Of a stretch of DNA of 27,325 nt, positions 14,733-22,077 are shown in pieces. The DNA is from JBOGHU01 sp050742255 (lineage in GTDB: Bacteria; Actinomycetota; Acidimicrobiia; Acidimicrobiales; CADCSY01), in contig JBOGHU010000108.1 of the NCBI GenBank assembly GCA_050742255.1, positions 1 to 27,325 on the forward strand, written 5' to 3'. Position 1 is the first letter of the stretch. Each line of letters begins with the position of its first letter. A program made the translations under genes and the position numbers. Below the pieces are notes generated by a model. It searched no databases and was not told where the DNA came from. It was given only the letters and a program-made list of their open reading frames with translations.

Positions 14733-14921
14733 GATCGACCTCCTCCGCTGCCGCCCCTCATCGTACCCCGCACCACTCCACCGCATCCGCCCCGCCCGGC
14801 CGGCCCGCCCGGCCCGCCCGATCTGGCGGGGACGTGGTCGTGGCGGCGATCCCGGCTAGGCTGAGGTCACCGAAGAGACAAGGTCCTCGACGAGGATCGG
14901 TACCTGTCGATGAGGAGCGAG

Positions 14922-15122
14922 ATGACCCAGACGCGAGAGCCGAAGATCGTCAGCGAAGCCCTGACCGTCATCGACAAGGGGTTGGCCGACATGCTCCACC
15001 GGGAGCTGATCTCGACCGACGAGGTGGCCGACCTGCTCCTCGACGTCCGGTCCCTGCTCGCTCCGAGCGAGTCCGACCCCGGGCCCGAGCCCGCCGACCA
15101 GGCGAAGTCGCTCAGCCACTGA
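14922..15122 (+). CDS. Small helical protein, 66 residues, unknown function
   Basis: The protein starts MTQTREPKIVSEALTVIDKG, continues LADMLHRELISTDEVADLLLDVRSLL, and ends in a charged, probably disordered tail. The pattern suggests two amphipathic helices. ATG 14922 is preferred because AGGAG lies four bases upstream; ATG 14910 is also open. A TAGGCT box at 14857-14862 could be its -10. I do not recognise the family. Its last 11 bases overlap the end of the convergent PAP2 gene. The gap 14733-14921 otherwise holds C-rich sequence including a doubled GGCCCGCCC (14802-14819). Confidence 0.7.
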   Translation: MTQTREPKIVSEALTVIDKGLADMLHRELISTDEVADLLLDVRSLLAPSESDPGPEPADQAKSLSH

Positions 15123-15768
15123 CCGGCGGCACCGGCCACAGGCGCCTGGCCAGGTGACCCAGGCTGGCGCCGACCACGGCGCCGGCGACCACGTCGGAGG
15201 CGTGGTGGATCCGCACGTGGACCCGGCTGGCGGCCACCACCGTGGCCAGCCCGTACCACAGGGGCGCCCCGGCCCGGCGTCCGTCGGTGAGGAGGGTGGC
15301 GGCCAGGAACCCGGCGCTGGCGTGGCCGCTCGGGAAGCTGCTGGAGCGGGGCTGGCGCAACCACCGGGAGCGCTCCTCCTCGACCACGGGGCGGGTGCGA
15401 CGGAACAGCGCCTTGACCAGGCCGTTGACCAGCACCGACTCCAGGGCCAGGGCGGTGGTCAGGCGCCGGGCCTCCCGTCGCTGACGCTCACCCCCGAGGG
15501 CCCTGAGGGTGGCGACGGCGTGCCACAGGATCGAGAAGTCGGCCACGGCGGACGCGCCGTAGAAGACGCCGTCGGCCAGCGCCGACCCCCGGAGACGCTC
15601 GAAGCCCCGGTCGGCGGCCGTGTCCAGGGCGCCCACGTACCGGCCGGCGCGGGGGGGGAGGAGGGCCCGCACCGGGCTGGCCGGGGGCCGGCCCGTCCCC
15701 GAGGGAGTGCCGCCCAAGCTCTCGACGACCCCCGCCCGGGGGTCGTCGAAGGCGTCACCGCCGATCAT
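15112..15768 (-). CDS. PAP2-family phosphatase
   Basis: A 218-residue PAP2 phosphatase. The full signature is present: K119-x6-R126-P127 (KALFRRTRP), P-S-G-H149 (FPSGHAS), and S-R182-x5-H188-x3-D192 (SRVHVRIHHASD). Hydrophobic segments around 66-90, 105-118, 151-160, 171-182 and 193-205 point to a membrane lipid-phosphate phosphatase. Typical substrates are phosphatidate, undecaprenyl diphosphate or similar; which one applies here is unknown. ATG 15768 overlaps the upstream nuclease stop as ATGA, so translation is coupled. A perfect 12-bp hairpin lies 20-47 bases into the coding sequence. This is the second member of the haloperoxidase/PAP2 superfamily in the window. Confidence 0.88.
   Translation of the reverse strand: MIGGDAFDDPRAGVVESLGGTPSGTGRPPASPVRALLPPRAGRYVGALDTAADRGFERLRGSALADGVFYGASAVADFSILWHAVATLRALGGERQRREARRLTTALALESVLVNGLVKALFRRTRPVVEEERSRWLRQPRSSSFPSGHASAGFLAATLLTDGRRAGAPLWYGLATVVAASRVHVRIHHASDVVAGAVVGASLGHLARRLWPVPPVSG
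15722..15749. repeat. Perfect 12-bp inverted repeat with 4-base loop inside the PAP2 start
   Basis: TCGACGACCCCC (15722-15733), loop GCCC, GGGGGTCGTCGA (15738-15749). It begins about 20 bases after the PAP2 ATG and just past the nuclease stop. On RNA it would form a very stable stem that could hinder initiation on the coupled gene or terminate part of the transcripts. It encodes DDPRAGVVE, a non-conserved stretch. Confidence 0.8.
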
Positions 15769-16571
15769 CCGATACCTGCCGCCACCGCCCGGGCGGCGGC
15801 CGGATCCCCCCCGAACGCCGGGCACAGGGGCCGGTAGGCGCACCACGCGCAGCGCCGGCCGGGGTTGGGCCGGAAGTCCTCCCCGGCGCAGGCCCGCGTC
15901 ACCGCCGACCACACGGCGGCGACCCTGCGCTCCAGCCCCCGGATGGACTGGTCGGAGGGCGTGGCCACGATGGCCACCGGCTCGCTGAGGTACAGGAGCT
16001 GGACCCGGGCGGGACGCCGCCCCAGGGCGACCTGGCACAGGTAGGCGTAGAAGTGGACCCCGCCCAGGCGATCTCGCTCGTGCCGGGGGCTCGGGACGGT
16101 GCCGGTCTTGTAGTCGGTGACGACAAGCTCGCCGTCGGCGTCAAGCTCCAGCCGATCGATGATGCCACGCAGCCGCACACCCCCCAGGGTGGCCTCCAGC
16201 TTCAGCTCCAGGCCGATGGGGGTCACCTGGGTAGGGTCCTCCAGGGCGAAGTACCGGCGCACCAGGCCGTCGGCGTCGGCGAGGAGCTCGCGCTCCGCCC
16301 CCGGGGTGAGCTCCAGGCCCACGTGCTCGGGATCGGCCAGCACCTCGGCCGCCACCTCGCCCAGCCAGCCGAGGGCGGCGTCGAGGGTTCGCCCCGGTGG
16401 AGGAGCCCGGTGGAGGCGCTCGAGCGCCCGGTGGACGACCGTGCCCCTGGCGGCCGCGACCGAGGGGGGCTCGGGAAGGCCGTCGATCACCGAGAAGCGG
16501 AACGCCAGCGCGCAGCCCGTGAACGCCGTCACCTTGGACGGGGTCAGCGACGAGGGCGGGGCCAGAGCCAT
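15765..16571 (-). CDS. RecB-family PD-(D/E)XK nuclease with Fe-S cluster motif
   Basis: A 268-residue stand-alone nuclease domain of the AddB/RecB/Cas4 superfamily. Seen: RGTVVHRALE with His47, GIIDRLE with Asp139, VVTDYKTG with Asp153 and Lys155 as the D-x-K metal site, a later conserved glutamine in AYLCQVALG, and four cysteines arranged for a 4Fe-4S cluster: Cys20 near the N-terminus, then Cys241-x2-Cys244-x5-Cys250. This is the layout of Fe-S exonucleases that process DNA ends. No helicase is fused or adjacent, and no CRISPR array or cas genes are present, so a Cas4 role is not supported. ATG 16571 is preceded by TACCCT at six bases; GTG 16577 and 16598 are alternatives. Stop overlaps PAP2 (ATGA). 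Confidence 0.85.
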   Translation of the reverse strand: MALAPPSSLTPSKVTAFTGCALAFRFSVIDGLPEPPSVAAARGTVVHRALERLHRAPPPGRTLDAALGWLGEVAAEVLADPEHVGLELTPGAERELLADADGLVRRYFALEDPTQVTPIGLELKLEATLGGVRLRGIIDRLELDADGELVVTDYKTGTVPSPRHERDRLGGVHFYAYLCQVALGRRPARVQLLYLSEPVAIVATPSDQSIRGLERRVAAVWSAVTRACAGEDFRPNPGRRCAWCAYRPLCPAFGGDPAAARAVAAGIG

Positions 16572-16577
16572 CGTCAC

Positions 16578-16583
16578 AGGGTA
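16578..16583 (-). promoter_or_regulatory. Candidate leaderless -10 box of the nuclease gene
   Basis: TACCCT on the minus strand, then six bases (GTGACG) and ATG 16571. It would drive the nuclease-PAP2 pair. No -35 at proper spacing is obvious. Confidence 0.35.
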
Positions 16584-16660
16584 GACGGGGGGTGTCACGG
16601 GAAGGGGGATGCCCGAGCCGGGAGGCCCCGCCCCGGGGACCGTCGAGACCAGACCCGACC

Positions 16661-16708
16661 CTTTCTGTGCGGTCGACCCGGTCCTGGGGGATACGGGCGC
16701 ACAGAAAG
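16661..16708. repeat. Perfect 11-bp inverted repeat spanning 48 bases
   Basis: CTTTCTGTGCG (16661-16671) and CGCACAGAAAG (16698-16708) are exact reverse complements separated by 26 bases. The loop contains the palindrome GGTCGACC (sharing one G with the left arm) and can extend the stem with CCCG/CGGG on the minus strand. It begins 34 bases downstream of the geranylgeranyl-reductase stop and lies upstream of the nuclease promoter. It may be a terminator, an operator, or a small decayed element. The arms are AT-richer than the surroundings. Confidence 0.75.
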
Positions 16709-16742
16709 CCGGTGGGGGGAGGGGTTACGGGCGCGTGGCCCC

Positions 16743-17969
16743 TCAGGACCCCGCCGGTGGCCAGGCCCCGTCGCCGCCGAGGGAGTGGCCCCGCCACCGC
16801 CGGGGCGTGGCCAGGTAGGCCCGGGGGTAGTCCTCGAACAGCCAGCGTGCGAAGTTGCGCCGGGTCCAGGCCGTCGACCCCGCCATCCGCAGGCTGATCC
16901 GGATCCCCCGGCGGTGACGGATCACGCCGGCGAGCAGGCGGGACACCACCGCGTCGGGGCGGAGCTCCCTCCCCACCGCCACCTGGTACCCGATGGCCGC
17001 CCGGACAGGATCGAGCGGCCCGGCGGCGACGATGGCGTGTGCGGCCAGCTCGGCGGTCAGCAGGGCCTGGCCGATCCCCTCGCCGGTCAGGGGGTCGCAG
17101 GCGGCGGCGGCGTCACCGACGAACAGGGCCCGTCCCCCGCCGCCGGTGAGGGCCACCGAGCCGATGCGGGCGGGGATGGGCCACGCCCGGTGCGGCGCCT
17201 GGGCCACGGAGTCGGGACCCAGGACCTCCCCGATGTGAGCCCGGCCCAGCAGGTCCGGCCACAGCGCCGTCATGGCCCCGGTGGGCAGCCGACCACCGCG
17301 CTGGATCCCGAAGCCGACGTTGGCCCGTCCTCCCGCCAGCGGGAACGACCAGGCGTACCCCGGGGCCAGCTCGGGCTCGAACCACACGTGCAGCGCCGAG
17401 CCCGCCGCCACGCCCACCCCCGAGAAGTACTGGCGGAGGGCGTGCATCTCCCCCAGGCCGTCTCGCCGGCGGCCCGTGAGCCGCTTGCGGAGGGGTGACC
17501 ACGCCCCGTCGGCGCCGACCGCGTAGCGGGCGGCCACCCGCCCCCACCCGCCCACCTCCAGCTCGATGCGGTCGCCTCGGACCGATGCCCCCTGGCAGGG
17601 GTGGCCCTCGACGACCCGGACCCCGGCGGACCGGGCCAGGTCGACCAGGGCGGCGTCCAGCTCGATCCGGGGCACCACGGCGGCGTAAACCCCCCGGCCG
17701 GCGGGCAGGGGGAGCCGGACGGCGTGGCCGGCGGGGCCCCGGAGCACCACGTCGCCCACCGCCCGCCACGAGGGGAGCCCGGCCGGGTCCAGGCCCAGGG
17801 CGTCGAGCTGGCGCAGGGCACTGGTGGTCAGGCCGTCACCGCAGCACTTGTCGCGGGGGAAGCGGGCCCGGTCGACCAACACCACGTCGAGGCCGGCCCG
17901 GGCCAGGTGCAGGGCGGAGCCGGCACCGGCGGGGCCGGCTCCGACCACGGCCACGTCGGCGGTGGGCAC
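16743..17969 (-). CDS. Geranylgeranyl-reductase-family flavoprotein
   Basis: A 408-residue FAD enzyme of the geranylgeranyl reductase family. The N-terminal dinucleotide fold VAVVGAGPAGAGSALHLARAG is followed by an acidic strand end (VLVD), then PRDKCCGDGL (the family's K-x-CG-x-G element), and the second FAD motif FVGDAAAACDPLTGEGIGQA. Members saturate isoprenoid chains, for example on menaquinone, archaeal-type lipids or chlorophyll; in actinobacteria a MenJ-like menaquinone reductase role is plausible. GTG 17969 starts eight bases after the vanW-like stop; no other start exists between. It closes the ubiB-vanW-GGR run, and the UbiB neighbour supports a quinone connection (inference). Confidence 0.88.
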   Translation of the reverse strand: MPTADVAVVGAGPAGAGSALHLARAGLDVVLVDRARFPRDKCCGDGLTTSALRQLDALGLDPAGLPSWRAVGDVVLRGPAGHAVRLPLPAGRGVYAAVVPRIELDAALVDLARSAGVRVVEGHPCQGASVRGDRIELEVGGWGRVAARYAVGADGAWSPLRKRLTGRRRDGLGEMHALRQYFSGVGVAAGSALHVWFEPELAPGYAWSFPLAGGRANVGFGIQRGGRLPTGAMTALWPDLLGRAHIGEVLGPDSVAQAPHRAWPIPARIGSVALTGGGGRALFVGDAAAACDPLTGEGIGQALLTAELAAHAIVAAGPLDPVRAAIGYQVAVGRELRPDAVVSRLLAGVIRHRRGIRISLRMAGSTAWTRRNFARWLFEDYPRAYLATPRRWRGHSLGGDGAWPPAGS

Positions 17970-17977
17970 GCCCGGGC

Positions 17978-19618
17978 TCAGCAGTCGACGCCCTCGGCGG
18001 GGCGGTAGGTGGCGAAGACGGTGTCGACGTGGCGGCGCCCGCCGGCGTAGGTCCGGGTCCGCTCGGTGGTGACCCGGGTGCACTGGCCGGCGGGACGGCT
18101 GGTCTGCCCGCTCTGCTCGACGGTGACGTAGGCGGTCGAGTACATGCTGACCGTGATGCTGGAGTCGGTGTAGGAGGTCGAGATGAGGACCCCGTAGGGG
18201 GTCGTGTTCCGGATGACCAGGTCCGGCCGGGGGAACGACAGGGTGGCCTCACGACCGTAGGGGTACCGGGAGATGTAGATGGAGTGGCTCTGGTAGGCCT
18301 CGAAGTCGAGCCCGGCGAAGAAGGCGGCGTTGAACAGGGTGGTGGCGAACTGGGAGATGCCACCACCCACGTCCTCCGTGAACTCCCCCTGGTAGATGAC
18401 CCCAGCGGGGACGAAGCCCTTGGCCCGGGTGCGCCGGCCCACGTGCTGGTTCACCGAGAACGTCTCGCCCGGCTCGATGACCACGCCCCGGACCAGGTCG
18501 GCGATGCGGTGGATGTTGGCCACCCGGGACTCTCCCGCCTTGTGGCTGGTGGTGAAGGACGACACCTCGGTCCTGATGCCGAGGGCGGCGGCGTCCTCGA
18601 CGCTGCGCTCCGGCTCGATCGTCCGCAAGGGGAGAGACAACGCCCTCGGCGGGCGCCTGCGGAGGGCGTCGAGCACCAGCCCCGCCGACTCCTCGCCGCA
18701 GCAACCGGTCCCGTCCCGACCTGGCACGATCGCCACCTGGCCGCCGCGCACCTCGAAGCCGGCGTCGACCGGTCGGCGGCCGGCCTCGGGGAGCAGCTCG
18801 GCCAGCCCCGCCAGCACCTTCTCCGCGTCCGTGCCCAGCGCCAGCCCGTCCTCCGTCACGACCGAGCGCAGCCACGACCGCAGCACCTCGGGCGAGACCG
18901 AGGCATCGGAGCCGACCGCCTCCAGGGCCAGCGGTTCGGCGGTGAGGCGGCGCGCCTCGTCGAGGAGCGCCCCGGCGTCCTCCCCGCTGAAGCGGGGGCT
19001 GATGGGGCCGGCCTCGGCCTCGACCACGATCGGGAGGTCGCCGGTGGCGGCCGCCTCGGAGATCAGGTCAGCCAGCTCCGCCGCGTCGAGGCCCCGGCCG
19101 TCCTCCCCGGGGGCGACGGCGAGCTCGCCCCCGTCGACGACCAGGGACGGCTCGACCGGCGCCCGACGACCGGTGGGGTCGCGCTCGGCCACCACCGCCC
19201 GGACCTTGGCCTCGTCCACGGTGACCGTCACGGGGGCCCGGCGGGGGGCCACCAGCGACAGCACCCAGGCGAAGGGGCGGACCAGCGCCGGCCCCGTCCG
19301 CCCCACCGCCAGCACGGCGTCGCCGGTGGCCCGCCCGTCCACGGACAGGCCCATCTCGTCGGCTCTCGCCAACAGGTCCCCGTCGGGCGTGCGGACCCGG
19401 ACGCCGGCCTCGGCGTAGCGGCGGGCCAGCTCGTCCACCACCGACCCCAGCTCCCCCCGGTCGATCCCGCCCACGGCCCGCCCCGCCACCTCCACGTTGC
19501 GCACGACCTCCCCGCTCGACCCGGAGAGGTCGATGGCCCAGGCCCCCGCGACGACCACCACCAGCCCCACCGGCACGCCGGCCGCGAGGCACACCACGAG
19601 AAGCTTCCGACCGGACAT
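17978..19618 (-). CDS. VanW/YoaR-family membrane-anchored wall protein
   Basis: A 546-residue protein with one N-terminal membrane helix (LLVVCLAAGVPVGLVVVVAG) and a large extracytoplasmic part. After the anchor come two repeats of the YoaR-type peptidoglycan-binding-like domain (roughly 45-160 and 165-330), then the VanW domain (about 370-510) with FTTSHKAGESRVANIHRI, ETFSVNQHVG, GVIYQGEFTEDVGGGISQFA and YPYGREATLSF. VanW occurs beside vancomycin-resistance genes but its biochemical role is unsettled. The last residues contain several threonines and a terminal cysteine. ATG 19618 has GGAG four bases upstream. It is 54 bases behind ubiB and 8 before the flavoprotein gene, so one operon is likely. 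Confidence 0.9.
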   Translation of the reverse strand: MSGRKLLVVCLAAGVPVGLVVVVAGAWAIDLSGSSGEVVRNVEVAGRAVGGIDRGELGSVVDELARRYAEAGVRVRTPDGDLLARADEMGLSVDGRATGDAVLAVGRTGPALVRPFAWVLSLVAPRRAPVTVTVDEAKVRAVVAERDPTGRRAPVEPSLVVDGGELAVAPGEDGRGLDAAELADLISEAAATGDLPIVVEAEAGPISPRFSGEDAGALLDEARRLTAEPLALEAVGSDASVSPEVLRSWLRSVVTEDGLALGTDAEKVLAGLAELLPEAGRRPVDAGFEVRGGQVAIVPGRDGTGCCGEESAGLVLDALRRRPPRALSLPLRTIEPERSVEDAAALGIRTEVSSFTTSHKAGESRVANIHRIADLVRGVVIEPGETFSVNQHVGRRTRAKGFVPAGVIYQGEFTEDVGGGISQFATTLFNAAFFAGLDFEAYQSHSIYISRYPYGREATLSFPRPDLVIRNTTPYGVLISTSYTDSSITVSMYSTAYVTVEQSGQTSRPAGQCTRVTTERTRTYAGGRRHVDTVFATYRPAEGVDC

Positions 19619-19672
19619 GTGCTCCAGGATCGCAGATCGCGGCCGCAACGCGGTTCCCTGCCAGCCCGGCCC

Positions 19673-21259
19673 TCAGCCCCATGACCGCTCCCCCAACCGC
19701 TTGCGGATGATGGCCCGACGCTCCTGCAGCTGGCGGTAGGTCATGGTCTCGACCTCCGGGGAGACCCCGAAGCCGGCCTTGACGCCGTCGAGGTCGATCT
19801 CGATGGCGTCGGGGTCGAGCCCGATGTCGCGGGCCAGGCGGGCCCCGTGGGCTGACGCGAAGTGGGTGGCCACGTAGCTGATCTCGGCGAAGAGGTCCAG
19901 GTCAGGGGCGAGGGTGGCGATGGCCCCGTCGAGGAACATGAGGTTCTTGATGAAGAGCATGAGCTCCTTGGGAAGCCGGGCCCCGTAGCCGAGCAGGGCC
20001 CTGACCACGCCCCGCAGCTCCCGGACCAGCTCGTCGGCGCTGAGCTGGGTGGGGTCGACAGCCGGCTGGTCGAGCTTGAGGTCCCGGACCACAGCCTCCA
20101 GGTCGGTGTCGGGGGGAAGGGCACCGAGGTCGACCAGGGCCGCCAGCTGGGACCGCACGTCGTTGGTGACACCGCCAACCAGCAGGCGGAGGAACGCCAG
20201 GCGCCGGGCGTCGTCGAGGCGGCCGGTGATGCCGTGGTCCAGCAGGGCGGTGCGCCCGTCGGGCTGCACGAAGAGGTTCCCGCCGTGGAGGTCGCCGTGG
20301 AAGATGCCGTGGAGCATGGCCCCCTCGAGGAAGGCGACCATGCCGGTGCGGACCACCGCCTCGGTGTCCACCCCGGCGTGGCGCATGCCCGCCACGTCGT
20401 CGAAGGCGAACCCCGACAGCCGCTCCATGACCAGCAGGCGGCGGGTCACCAGGCGGGGATGGGGACGGGGGACGACGATCTGGCGCTGCCCCAGCTCGGC
20501 CAGAACCCTGGCCACGTCGAGCATGTTCTCCGCCTCCAGGCGGAAGTCGAGCTCCTCGCTGATGGTGTCGGCGAACAGCTCCACCAGGGCCGGGGGGTTG
20601 ACCAGGCTGGCCACGGGGATGCGCCCCATCAGGGCCGGAGCGATCCATGACATGACGGCCAGGTCCCGGCGGACCAGCGCGGCTACGTCGGGTCGCTGGA
20701 CCTTCGCCACCACCGCCTCCCCGCTGACCAGGGTGGCCCCGTGGACCTGGGCGATCGACGCCGCCGCCACCGGCTCCCGGTCGAAGCTGGCGAAGACCGA
20801 CGCCAGCGGCCGTCCCAGCTCCTCCTCCACCACGCCCGTCACGTCGTCCCACGACTCGGGCGGGACCTGGTCCCGGCACCGCTTCATCTCCCGCACCAGC
20901 TCCTCGGGGAACACCCCCTCCCCCGCGGAGATGATCTGGGCCAGCTTGATGTAGGCGGGGCCGAGCCGCTCGCTGGCCACCCGCACCCGGCGGGACAACC
21001 CGGCACGGGCCACCTGCCGGCCCCGCCGCCGCTCGGTGACGGCCCAGGCCGCCAGCGGCACGCCGAGGTGGCGGAGCGTGGCGGCCAGCCGCCCGACCGG
21101 AGGGAACCGCGGCTTGCGGGTAAGGGCGGGCACCTCGGCCCGGGTGCGGGCCCGGACCCGGTCCAGCCCGACCCTCCACCGCAGCGCACCGGGCTCGATG
21201 ACCCACGGCGGGCGATCGCTGAAGGCCCCCAGGGCCAGGTCGGGGGGAGAGGAGGGCAC
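19673..21259 (-). CDS. ABC1/UbiB-family atypical kinase-like protein
   Basis: A 528-residue UbiB-family protein. Signature elements, in order: KLAQIISAG (the KxGQ-type N-terminal motif with Ala for Gly, near 104), AAASIAQVHGA (the alanine-rich nucleotide loop), VVAKVQRPDV (catalytic lysine), SEELDFRLEAEN, HGDLHGGNLF (near 321), and LLDHGITG in place of the kinase DFG. UbiB proteins support quinone synthesis through ATPase activity. The C-terminal ~130 residues lack an obvious membrane hairpin by eye. GTG 21259 is chosen over GTG 21292 because CAAGAT lies six bases upstream, though this is weak. Leads the ubiB-vanW-GGR run and is divergent from the ferritin-like gene. Confidence 0.9.
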   Translation of the reverse strand: MPSSPPDLALGAFSDRPPWVIEPGALRWRVGLDRVRARTRAEVPALTRKPRFPPVGRLAATLRHLGVPLAAWAVTERRRGRQVARAGLSRRVRVASERLGPAYIKLAQIISAGEGVFPEELVREMKRCRDQVPPESWDDVTGVVEEELGRPLASVFASFDREPVAAASIAQVHGATLVSGEAVVAKVQRPDVAALVRRDLAVMSWIAPALMGRIPVASLVNPPALVELFADTISEELDFRLEAENMLDVARVLAELGQRQIVVPRPHPRLVTRRLLVMERLSGFAFDDVAGMRHAGVDTEAVVRTGMVAFLEGAMLHGIFHGDLHGGNLFVQPDGRTALLDHGITGRLDDARRLAFLRLLVGGVTNDVRSQLAALVDLGALPPDTDLEAVVRDLKLDQPAVDPTQLSADELVRELRGVVRALLGYGARLPKELMLFIKNLMFLDGAIATLAPDLDLFAEISYVATHFASAHGARLARDIGLDPDAIEIDLDGVKAGFGVSPEVETMTYRQLQERRAIIRKRLGERSWG

Positions 21260-21341
21260 CGGTCCATCTTGCCTACCTCGGGTGTCGACCACCCCGCCGG
21301 GGGGTAGGTGGGAGCCACGCCAGCCACGGGGGTGCGAGAGC
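21260..21341. promoter_or_regulatory. Divergent control region between ubiB and the ferritin-like gene
   Basis: The 82-base gap carries CCTACC (21272-21277) and its complement GGTAGG (21303-21308), with a nested ACCCC-GCCGG-GGGGT dyad (21291-21305). These could be an operator or hairpin shared by both genes. No clear two-box promoter is seen. Confidence 0.3.
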
Positions 21342-21758
21342 ATGGACCGACAGCAGTTCGTCGATCTCCTCAACCAGGACCTGCGGACCGAGTACCAGTC
21401 GATCGTGCAGTACGTGCAGCACATCGCCGTGATCAAGGGGGCGGCCTTCGTGAGCACCACCGATGAGCTCCGGGCGCACGTCAACCAGGAGCTGCAGCAC
21501 GCCCTCGCCCTGGCCGAGCAGGTCGACTTCCTGGGCGGGGTCCCCACCACCACCGTTCCCGACGTCCGCACCGAGGCGGACCCGAAGCGGGCGCTCCAGC
21601 TCGACCTCGAGCTCGAGACCCGCCAGCTCGACCGCTACCGGGAGCGGGTGGAGCAGGCAGGCGAGCTCGGCCTGGCCGACGTCACCGAGGCGCTACGACC
21701 GCTCCTCCAGCAGACCCAGGACCACGTCATCGAGCTCCGCACGGCGCTGGGAGAGTAG
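21342..21758 (+). CDS. Ferritin-like/bacterioferritin-type protein
   Basis: A 138-residue four-helix ferritin-like protein. Di-iron ligand positions can be followed against bacterioferritin: Glu17 in RTEYQSIVQY, Glu50 and His53 in the ExxH of QELQHALALAEQ, and Glu90 or Glu92 in LELETRQLDRY. At the second ExxH the protein has TQDH (Thr125, His128), so one bridging glutamate seems missing. FLGGVPTT after helix 2 is the usual bacterioferritin turn. Expected function is iron oxidation and storage or a related di-metal role, but the missing ligand makes full ferroxidase activity doubtful. ATG 21342 has GAGAG close upstream. Confidence 0.82.
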   Translation: MDRQQFVDLLNQDLRTEYQSIVQYVQHIAVIKGAAFVSTTDELRAHVNQELQHALALAEQVDFLGGVPTTTVPDVRTEADPKRALQLDLELETRQLDRYRERVEQAGELGLADVTEALRPLLQQTQDHVIELRTALGE

Positions 21759-21829
21759 GCCGGGCCCGACCCCACGTTGCGGACCCGCCCTCACCGGGTA
21801 GTCGTTAGGGAGAGGAAGGGAGGTTCGCC

Positions 21830-22021
21830 ATGGCCGAGACCGGCGACCCCATCGAGCACTCCATCTACGACGGAGAGGGCAACGAGATCAAGGTGGTCAC
21901 CACCCGGGACGAGGAGGGCCGCACGGCCCAGGGCACGGGGGAGACCACCGAGGAGGCCCTCGAGGACGCCAAGAAGCCTGGTGACCGCCTCGGTGAGGGG
22001 TACAGCCCCGGGACCCACTGA
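21830..22021 (+). CDS. Small acidic protein, 63 residues, unknown function
   Basis: The protein begins MAETGDPIEHSIYDGEGNEI, then KVVTTRDEEGRTAQGTGE, and ends with a charged helix (TTEEALEDAKKPGDRLGEG). It looks like a small beta-hairpin followed by a helix, and is soluble and acidic. ATG 21830 has GGGAGG seven bases upstream. It follows the ferritin-like gene by 71 bases and may share its transcript. I do not recognise a named family with confidence. Confidence 0.75.
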   Translation: MAETGDPIEHSIYDGEGNEIKVVTTRDEEGRTAQGTGETTEEALEDAKKPGDRLGEGYSPGTH

Positions 22022-22057
22022 GCGGACGCGCCGACAGGCCCAGGCCGGCGGGGGCGG

Positions 22058-22077
22058 GGCATCGCGTGGCATCGCGT
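22058..22077. repeat. Tandem 10-base duplication GGCATCGCGT
   Basis: Two exact adjacent copies of GGCATCGCGT sit in the 55-base gap between the small acidic gene and cysQ, the second touching the cysQ stop codon. No terminator hairpin is evident in this convergent gap. Confidence 0.6.

Noticed and set aside
15765..16571. Cas4
   Set aside because: The Fe-S nuclease motifs fit the wider AddB/RecB group; no CRISPR array or other cas gene is present.
17495..19684. Plus-strand open frame of about 730 codons opposite the VanW and reductase genes
   Set aside because: Antisense shadow with no recognisable motif; both opposite-strand genes are well supported.
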